Assembly: GCF_003231305.1 (NCBI RefSeq)
Contig: NZ_QKVM01000004.1
Coordinates: forward strand, 1-64,000
Direction: 5' to 3'
DNA from: Pseudomonas sichuanensis
GTDB taxonomy: Bacteria; Pseudomonadota; Gammaproteobacteria; Pseudomonadales; Pseudomonadaceae
DNA length: 64,000 bases
Shown: one piece after another, positions 58,863-64,000 of the stretch
Layout: every line of letters begins with the position of its first letter
Numbering within the stretch: position 1 is the stretch's first letter
Notes under the pieces: generated by a model
Told to the model about the DNA's origin: nothing
Database searches by the model: none
The model's input: only the letters and a program-made list of their open reading frames with translations
Translations under genes and position numbers: made by a program

Positions 58863-58891
58863 AGGGCGGCTCGCAGGAGCCGCCCTGTTTT
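58863..58891 (+). terminator. Intrinsic terminator between ompR and envZ
   Basis: AGGGCGGCTC (58863-58872), loop GCAG, GAGCCGCCCT (58877-58886), then GTTTTC. This is a strong stem followed by T-rich sequence, placed inside the two-component operon; it should reduce envZ transcription relative to ompR. Confidence 0.8.
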
Positions 58892-58943
58892 CGTCTGTGG
58901 CGTGCGGCTTTTCCACGTTGCCCTTGCTGATTAGTAGTGATCG

Positions 58944-60257
58944 ATGAAAACCCCTCTCTGGTTCCCGCAAAGTTTCTTCGCCCGCACCCTGTGGCTGGTG
59001 CTGATCGTCGTGCTGTTCTCCAAGGCGCTGACCTTGGTGTACCTGCTGATGAACGAGGACGTGCTGGTCGATCGCCAGTACAGCCATGGCGTGGCCTTGA
59101 CGTTGCGCGCCTACTGGGCGGCGGATGAAGAGAACCGTGACAAAATCGCCGAGGCTGCCGGGCTGATCCGGGTCACCGGTTCCGGCGTGCCGGAAGGCGA
59201 GCAGCACTGGCCGTACAGCGAGATCTACCAGCGCCAGATGCAGGCCGAACTGGGTGACGACACCGAGGTGCGCCTGCGTATCCACGCGCCACCGGCGCTG
59301 TGGGTGAATGCGCCGAGCCTGGGCCCGGGCTGGCTCAAGGTGCCGCTGTACCCGCACCCATTGCGCGGGCAGAAGATCTGGAACGTGCTGGGCTGGTTCC
59401 TGGCCATTGGCCTGTTGTCCACCGCCTCGGCGTGGATCTTCGTGCGCCAGCTCAACCAGCCGCTCAAGCGCCTGGTGTTCGCCGCCCGCCAGCTGGGCCA
59501 GGGGCGCAGCGTGCGCCTGCCGGTCAGCGACACCCCCAGCGAGATGACCGAGGTGTACAAGGCGTTCAACCAGATGGCCGAGGACGTCGAACAGGCCGGG
59601 CGTGAGCGCGAGTTGATGCTGGCCGGTGTATCCCATGACTTGCGCACGCCCTTGACCCGGCTGCGCCTGTCGTTGTCGCTGATGGGCAACGACAGCGACC
59701 TCAGCGACGACATGGTCCGCGACATCGAAGACATGGATGCGATCCTCGACCAGTTCCTGGCGTTCATCCGTGACGGGCGCGACGAGCCGGTGGAGGAGGT
59801 CGACTTCAATGAGCTGATCCGTGAAGTGGTGGCGCCGTACAACCAGCCCAAGGAGCGCGTGCGCCTGTGCCTGGAGCCGATCCCGCCGTTCGCGCTGCGC
59901 CGTGTGTCGCTCAAGCGCATGCTCGGCAACCTGATCGGCAACGCCCTGCACCACGCCGGCAAGGGCGTGGAGGTGGCGGCCTATGTGTCGGGTGACCAGA
60001 GCGCGCCCTACGTGGTGCTGAGTGTGCTGGACCGTGGCACGGGCATCGATGAATCGGAGCTGGAGACCATCTTCAACCCGTTCATCCGCGGAGATCGGGC
60101 ACGCGGTGGCAAGGGCACCGGGCTGGGGTTGGCGATCGTCAAGCGGATTGCCGCGCAGCATGGCGGCAATGTCGAGTTGCGCAATCGGTCCGGTGGCGGG
60201 ATCGAGGCGCGGGTGCGGTTGCCGCTGGGGTTGTTGTTGCCGCGTAACGCCGTCTGA
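58944..60257 (+). CDS. envZ: Osmosensor histidine kinase EnvZ
   Basis: The 437-residue inner-membrane kinase has TM1 (about residues 13-36) and a periplasmic sensor of about 110 residues, then TM2 (about 147-168) and a HAMP domain (ARQLGQGRSVRLPVSDTPSEM). The H-box LAGVSHDLRTPLTRLRL carries His231, and the ATPase domain has an N-box (NLIGNALHHAGKG) and G-boxes (VLDRGTGID, KGTGLGLAIV). It phosphorylates OmpR. ATG at 58944 lacks a strong ribosome site. Confidence 0.94.
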   Translation: MKTPLWFPQSFFARTLWLVLIVVLFSKALTLVYLLMNEDVLVDRQYSHGVALTLRAYWAADEENRDKIAEAAGLIRVTGSGVPEGEQHWPYSEIYQRQMQAELGDDTEVRLRIHAPPALWVNAPSLGPGWLKVPLYPHPLRGQKIWNVLGWFLAIGLLSTASAWIFVRQLNQPLKRLVFAARQLGQGRSVRLPVSDTPSEMTEVYKAFNQMAEDVEQAGRERELMLAGVSHDLRTPLTRLRLSLSLMGNDSDLSDDMVRDIEDMDAILDQFLAFIRDGRDEPVEEVDFNELIREVVAPYNQPKERVRLCLEPIPPFALRRVSLKRMLGNLIGNALHHAGKGVEVAAYVSGDQSAPYVVLSVLDRGTGIDESELETIFNPFIRGDRARGGKGTGLGLAIVKRIAAQHGGNVELRNRSGGGIEARVRLPLGLLLPRNAV

Positions 60258-60260
60258 ACG

Positions 60261-60319
60261 CATCGCGGGGCAAGCCCGCTCCCACGCTGGTTACGTGGGA
60301 GCGGGCTTGCCCCGCGATC
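60261..60319. repeat. REP pair (inverted)
   Basis: Two type-A arms lie between the convergent envZ and rimK genes. Confidence 0.95.
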
Positions 60320-60323
60320 GATT

Positions 60324-61229
60324 TCAGCCTTTGCCTTTGGTCCGGGTCTGATTCGGCCCGCCATTCTTCTCCAGGTGCTCGATGATCATCCCGGCTACAT
60401 CCTTGCCGGTGGTCACCTCGATCCCCTCCAGGCCCGGTGAGGAATTCACCTCCATCACCAGCGGCCCGTGGTTGGAGCGCAGGATATCCACACCCGCCAC
60501 GCTCAGCCCCATCACCTTGGCCGCGCGGATCGCCGTCATGCGTTCCTCGGGGGTGATCTTGATCAGGCTGGCCACGCCACCGCGGTGCAGGTTGGAGCGG
60601 AATTCGCCGGGCTTGGCCTGGCGCTTCATCGAGGCGATCACCTTGTCGCCGACCACGAAGCAGCGAATGTCGGCGCCGCCGGCCTCCTTGATGTATTCCT
60701 GGACCATGATGTTCTGCTTCAGGCCCATGAACGCCTCGATCACCGACTCGGCGGCCTTGGTGGTTTCGCACAGCACCACGCCGATGCCCTGGGTGCCTTC
60801 GAGCACCTTGATCACCAGCGGGGCGCCGTTGACCATCTGGATCAGGTCGGGAATGTCGTCCGGCGAGTGGGCAAAGCCTGTGATCGGCAGGCCGATGCCG
60901 CGGCGTGACAGCAGCTGCAGCGAGCGCAGCTTGTCCCGCGAACGGGCGATGGCCACCGATTCGTTGAGCGGGTAGACGCCCATCATTTCGAACTGACGCA
61001 GCACTGCGCAGCCGTAGAAGGTGACCGAGGCACCGATGCGCGGGATCACCGCATCGAAGCCTTCCAGCGGCTTGCCGCGGTAATGGATCTGCGGCTTGTG
61101 GCTGGCAATGTTCATGTAGGCCCGGAGCGTGTCGACCACCACCACTTCATGGCCCCGCTGGGTACCGGCCTCGACCAGGCGGCGGGTGGAATACAGACGC
61201 GGATTGCGCGACAGCACAGCGATCTTCAT
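60324..61229 (-). CDS. rimK: Ribosomal protein S6 glutamate ligase RimK
   Basis: The 301-residue ATP-grasp enzyme adds glutamates to the C-terminus of ribosomal protein S6, altering the proteome in pseudomonads. Key parts are [51 protein letters not shown], the nucleotide-binding [18 protein letters not shown] and metal-site [18 protein letters not shown] at 61229 overlaps the upstream gene's stop (ATGA); the longer frame is a shadow. Confidence 0.95.
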   Translation of the reverse strand: MKIAVLSRNPRLYSTRRLVEAGTQRGHEVVVVDTLRAYMNIASHKPQIHYRGKPLEGFDAVIPRIGASVTFYGCAVLRQFEMMGVYPLNESVAIARSRDKLRSLQLLSRRGIGLPITGFAHSPDDIPDLIQMVNGAPLVIKVLEGTQGIGVVLCETTKAAESVIEAFMGLKQNIMVQEYIKEAGGADIRCFVVGDKVIASMKRQAKPGEFRSNLHRGGVASLIKITPEERMTAIRAAKVMGLSVAGVDILRSNHGPLVMEVNSSPGLEGIEVTTGKDVAGMIIEHLEKNGGPNQTRTKGKG

Positions 61230-61708
61230 GCAGCACCTGTGACAGGGGAAAGGGTGGCCGGGAAGGCCGGTTTGTCCTGGACGTACTTGAGGCCGGGGTT
61301 GACGACCAACTGGCCGTGGATGAGCGCTTTGGAGCCCAGCAGCAGCCGATAACGCATGTTCTTGCGGCAGGCCAGGGTGAACTCCACTTCCCAGACCCGG
61401 TCGCCCAGTGCCAGGGTGGTGCGGATCACGTAGCGGGCCTGGGCCTGGCCGTTGGAGCTCTTGATGCTTTTCATGGTCACCAGCGGCGCCTCGCAGCGCC
61501 GGTGGCGCAGTTGCACCACCGAGCCCAGGTGCGCGGTGAAACGCACCCAGGGCTGGCCATCGCGCTCGAAGGGTTCGACGTCGGTGGCGTGCAGGCTCGA
61601 GGTGCTGGCGCCGGTGTCGATCTTGGCGCGCAGGCCGGCCAGGCCGAGGTCGGGCAGGGCGACCCACTCGCGCAGGCCGATCACAGTCAGGTGGTCAAAT
61701 GTCTTCAC
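61226..61708 (-). CDS. rimB: RimB/ATP-dependent zinc protease family (retropepsin-like)
   Basis: The 160-residue protein has an aspartic-protease-like fold with [23 protein letters not shown] (DTGA active-site motif) and [21 protein letters not shown]. In pseudomonads this gene lies just before rimK as part of rimBK (rimA is not seen here) and is thought to affect RimK activity on S6. GTG at 61708 gives the common [15 protein letters not shown] start; an ATG at 61765 would add 19 residues. It is coupled to rimK by ATGA. Confidence 0.82.
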   Translation of the reverse strand: MKTFDHLTVIGLREWVALPDLGLAGLRAKIDTGASTSSLHATDVEPFERDGQPWVRFTAHLGSVVQLRHRRCEAPLVTMKSIKSSNGQAQARYVIRTTLALGDRVWEVEFTLACRKNMRYRLLLGSKALIHGQLVVNPGLKYVQDKPAFPATLSPVTGAA

Positions 61709-61817
61709 GGAGCGTGCCCTGCGGGTAAGGTGGTGAACTGTAATGACGGCACGGACTTTTTGCATCCGTCAGTCACGGTAGTACAGTTCCGTGAAAGACA
61801 GAATTCGAGGAAAAACC

Positions 61818-62219
61818 ATGGCACAAAAGCCTGAAGACGATGACAAGGTCCGCCTGGACAAATGGCTATGGGCGGCGCGCTTCTACAAGACTCGTGCGCT
61901 GGCCAAGGCGGCCATCGAGAGCGGCAAGGTGCACTGCCGGGGCGAGCGTTGCAAGCCGGGCAAGGAACCACGGGTGGGCGACGAATTCCTGCTGCGCACC
62001 GGCTTCGACGAGCGCACCGTGGTGGTCAAGGCGTTGTCGGCGGTACGCCGTGGCGCCCCTGAGGCGCAGGCGCTGTATGAAGAAACCGCCGAGAGCGTGA
62101 AGCGCCGCGAGCAGGCGGCTGAGCTGCGCAAGGCGGGGGCGATGGGCGTGACCACCGATGGGCGGCCGAACAAGAAGCAGCGGCGGCAGATTCACCAGCT
62201 GCATGGCAGTTTCGAGTGA
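61818..62219 (+). CDS. hslR: S4-domain heat-shock RNA-binding protein Hsp15
   Basis: The 133-residue protein has an S4 RNA-binding domain (VRLDKWLWAARFYKTRALAKAAIESGKVHCRGERCKPG) and a basic C-terminal helical tail (NKKQRRQIHQLHGSFE). Hsp15 binds free 50S subunits carrying nascent peptides after translation fails under stress. ATG at 61818 follows GAGG by 7 bases; the open frame starts earlier without a site. It diverges from rimB and a type-B REP follows. Confidence 0.92.
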   Translation: MAQKPEDDDKVRLDKWLWAARFYKTRALAKAAIESGKVHCRGERCKPGKEPRVGDEFLLRTGFDERTVVVKALSAVRRGAPEAQALYEETAESVKRREQAAELRKAGAMGVTTDGRPNKKQRRQIHQLHGSFE

Positions 62220-62234
62220 TGGCATTACGTACTT

Positions 62235-62263
62235 TGTAGGAGCGGCACAAGGCCGCTCCTACA
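62235..62263. repeat. Type-B REP palindrome
   Basis: TGTAGGAGCGGC, ACAAG, GCCGCTCCTACA: a nearly perfect palindrome between hslR and the convergent PAP2 gene, which may also serve as a terminator. Confidence 0.85.
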
Positions 62264-62281
62264 GGGACCGCGATCAGTTGA

Positions 62282-63082
62282 TCACAAGGCGCGCATCACG
62301 CTCATGCGCCCGACCAGCGGCAGTTTGCCGAACAGGTCGAACAGCGGCGCCGTCCAGCGCATCAGCGCCGCGCTGGCCTTGGCCGCCAGCGGCGTGTGGC
62401 AGCTCCAACCCAATGCCAGCACCGCCATCAGCAACCCGCCGATGTAGTCGTCCTGGCCCCAATGCGCACCCGCCACCAGGCGCGGCAGCATGAACAGGCA
62501 GGCCAGCACCCAGATCACCAGGTGCTGCAGCACGCGGCGGCTGAACAGGCTCATGAACAGCGCCCAGACCAGCAGCACCGAGGCATGGTCACCTGGGAAG
62601 CTCTGGCCGGAACGGTCCTTGAGCTCCCACTTGGCTTCCAGGTTCGGGTAGAGGTCGCTCAGGTGAACGGCGTTGTCGATGACCATCGACGGGCTCTTGT
62701 GTTGCCAACCCATTGCACCGACCCACTTGGAAAACAGCGCACGAATCACCACTAAGAGTAAAAGGGTCACCAGGAAGCCGAAAAACGCCTGGCGCACCTG
62801 AATTGCCTTGAATACCCAGTCGCCGCGGATCAGCAGCGACAGCATGATCACCCCGACCAGGAGGTCGAACGGGCGAAGGCTGCCGACAGCCCAGATGGAG
62901 CGCCAGAGCACATGGTCGGCCAGCGGGGCGTTGAGGCTGTGGAACAGCCACTCGTCGAAAGTCAGGCACAGGTTCTGGCCAACGGGCCATAACCAGAAAC
63001 ACAGTAGTGCGATGGGCAGCAGCGTGCAGGCCGCCAAGGGTCCCCAGGACCACCTTGCTTGGAACAGTGGTCGATTATCCAT
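62282..63082 (-). CDS. PAP2-superfamily membrane phosphatase
   Basis: The 266-residue protein has about six transmembrane helices and the PAP2 signature split in three: KDRSGQSFPGDHASV (central, with the SGHS-like PGDHAS motif), PRLVAGAHWGQDDYIGG (His nucleophile region) and an upstream K/R motif. It probably acts on undecaprenyl-diphosphate, lipid A phosphates or phosphatidate in the inner membrane. hslO diverges from it. Substrate not determined. Confidence 0.88.
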   Translation of the reverse strand: MDNRPLFQARWSWGPLAACTLLPIALLCFWLWPVGQNLCLTFDEWLFHSLNAPLADHVLWRSIWAVGSLRPFDLLVGVIMLSLLIRGDWVFKAIQVRQAFFGFLVTLLLLVVIRALFSKWVGAMGWQHKSPSMVIDNAVHLSDLYPNLEAKWELKDRSGQSFPGDHASVLLVWALFMSLFSRRVLQHLVIWVLACLFMLPRLVAGAHWGQDDYIGGLLMAVLALGWSCHTPLAAKASAALMRWTAPLFDLFGKLPLVGRMSVMRAL

Positions 63083-63189
63083 AAAATACCTCGATCTCCA
63101 GCGGGAATTAGCGCCTATTGAGCGCTCTGTGACGGGCCTTTCAGCCTCCTGTAATTATTTTGACATCATTTTCAGATAGCCAGACAACC

Positions 63190-64000
63190 ATGAGCGACTT
63201 GCCAGATACAGATTTCACCCAACGCTTCCTGTTCGACGACCGCGACGTGCGCGGCGAGATGGTCGCGCTGGAACGCAGCTACGCCGAGGTGCTGGCCAAG
63301 CACGATTACCCGCGCCCGGTCCGGCACTTGCTGGGCGAGCTGATGGGCGCCGCTGCGCTGCTGGTGGGCTCGTTGAAGTTCGATGGGCTGCTGGTGCTCC
63401 AGGCTCAGTCCCAGGGGCCGGTGCCGCTGCTGGCCATCGAATACACCAGCGAGCACGAGATCCGCGGGCTGGCGCGCTATGACGCCGAGCAGATCAACGA
63501 CGATGCGACCCTTGCCGACCTGATGCCCGGCGGCCACCTGGTACTGACCATCATTCCGGTCAAGGGCCAGCGCTACCAGGGCACCGTTGAGCTGGATGGC
63601 AAGAACCTGTCGGAGTGCTTCACCAACTACTTCGTCATGTCGCAGCAGGTGAATACCAGCATCTCCCTGGTCGCCGATGGCGTGCGCGCCCGCGGCCTGC
63701 TGGTGCAGCAACTGCCGGCCGAGATCCACAAGGACAGCGAGGAGCGCGACGAAAGCTGGGCCCACGTCAAGGCGTTGGCCAGCACCGTGAAGGCCGAAGA
63801 GCTGCTCGGCCTGGACAACGAAACCGTGCTCCACCGCCTGTACCACGAGGACGCGGTTCGCCTGTTCGATATCCAGCCGCTACGCTTCCGCTGCAGTTGC
63901 TCGCGCGAGCGTTCCGGCAACGCGCTGGTCAGTCTCGGCGAACCCGATGCCAAGGCGCTGGTGGCCGAATGCGGCGGCCAGGTCGAGATCGATTGCCAGT
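63190..64000 (+). CDS. hslO: Hsp33 redox-regulated chaperonin (cut by window edge)
   Basis: The 270 visible residues match Hsp33: [56 protein letters not shown], and the first pair of zinc-binding cysteines in [11 protein letters not shown]. The second pair (CxxC) lies beyond the window. Hsp33 is a holdase activated when these cysteines are oxidised. The gene starts ATG-AGC-GAC at 63190 and runs off the right edge in frame. Confidence 0.93.
   Translation, partial: MSDLPDTDFTQRFLFDDRDVRGEMVALERSYAEVLAKHDYPRPVRHLLGELMGAAALLVGSLKFDGLLVLQAQSQGPVPLLAIEYTSEHEIRGLARYDAEQINDDATLADLMPGGHLVLTIIPVKGQRYQGTVELDGKNLSECFTNYFVMSQQVNTSISLVADGVRARGLLVQQLPAEIHKDSEERDESWAHVKALASTVKAEELLGLDNETVLHRLYHEDAVRLFDIQPLRFRCSCSRERSGNALVSLGEPDAKALVAECGGQVEIDCQ

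Overview
This 64 kb window is a high-GC chromosomal segment of a Pseudomonas, most likely of the P. putida group. The evidence is the gene order (fthC-ssrS-zapA-pepP-ubiH, gcvTHP, argE-argA, spu polyamine cluster, oscA-sbp-cysTWA, ssuEADCBF, gshA, tex, ompR-envZ, rimK, hslO) and the many REP palindromes with the core GGGGCAAGCCCGCTCCCAC between genes. It is almost entirely core and metabolic chromosome. I see no prophage, integron, CRISPR array, tRNA, rRNA or intact insertion sequence. The strain name is inference.

Layout. 1-5 kb: a ChaC-like cyclotransferase (cut by the window edge), a quinone oxidoreductase, a FliL-like protein, an EVE protein, fthC with the 6S RNA gene upstream, and the zapA cell-division pair. 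4.5-9.3 kb: a ubiquinone-hydroxylase operon (UPF0149 protein, pepP, ubiH, a hotdog protein, a ubiI-like gene). 9.4-12.2 kb: an iron(III) binding protein and permease without an ATPase. 12.3-16.9 kb: the glycine cleavage genes gcvT, gcvH and gcvP; gcvP is broken by an in-frame TAG. 17-24.4 kb: a DUF2388 protein, an orphan GspE-type ATPase, an ACT-like protein divergent from an Lrp/AsnC regulator with an 18-bp palindrome between them, a CYTH/CHAD protein, argE and argA. 24.5-34.9 kb: polyamine uptake and catabolism (spuI divergent from spuBCDEFGH, with no spuA). 35-40.3 kb: a TriABC-like RND pump with two membrane-fusion lipoproteins.

40.4-52.6 kb is a sulfur-starvation block. It holds oscA-sbp-cysTWA for sulfate, tonB-exbB-exbD for outer-membrane energisation, and ssuEADCBF for alkanesulfonates. 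The leaders of oscA and tonB share an AT-rich TAAACA-containing motif, and the ssuE leader has a weaker version, which suggests common control (CysB is the obvious candidate). Between cysA and tonB sits a less GC-rich island with one small exported protein of unknown function and, beyond it, a decayed copy of the cysA 3' end.

52.7-64 kb: a TetR regulator coupled to gshA, a PaaI-like thioesterase coupled to tex, ompR and envZ separated by a strong hairpin terminator, the rimB-like and rimK genes, hslR, a PAP2 membrane phosphatase, and hslO running off the right edge.

I found no clearly new defence or biosynthetic system. The observations most worth a second look are the gcvP nonsense codon, the cysA-fragment island, the shared sulfur-regulon leader motif, the ompR/envZ terminator, and the covarying REP family.
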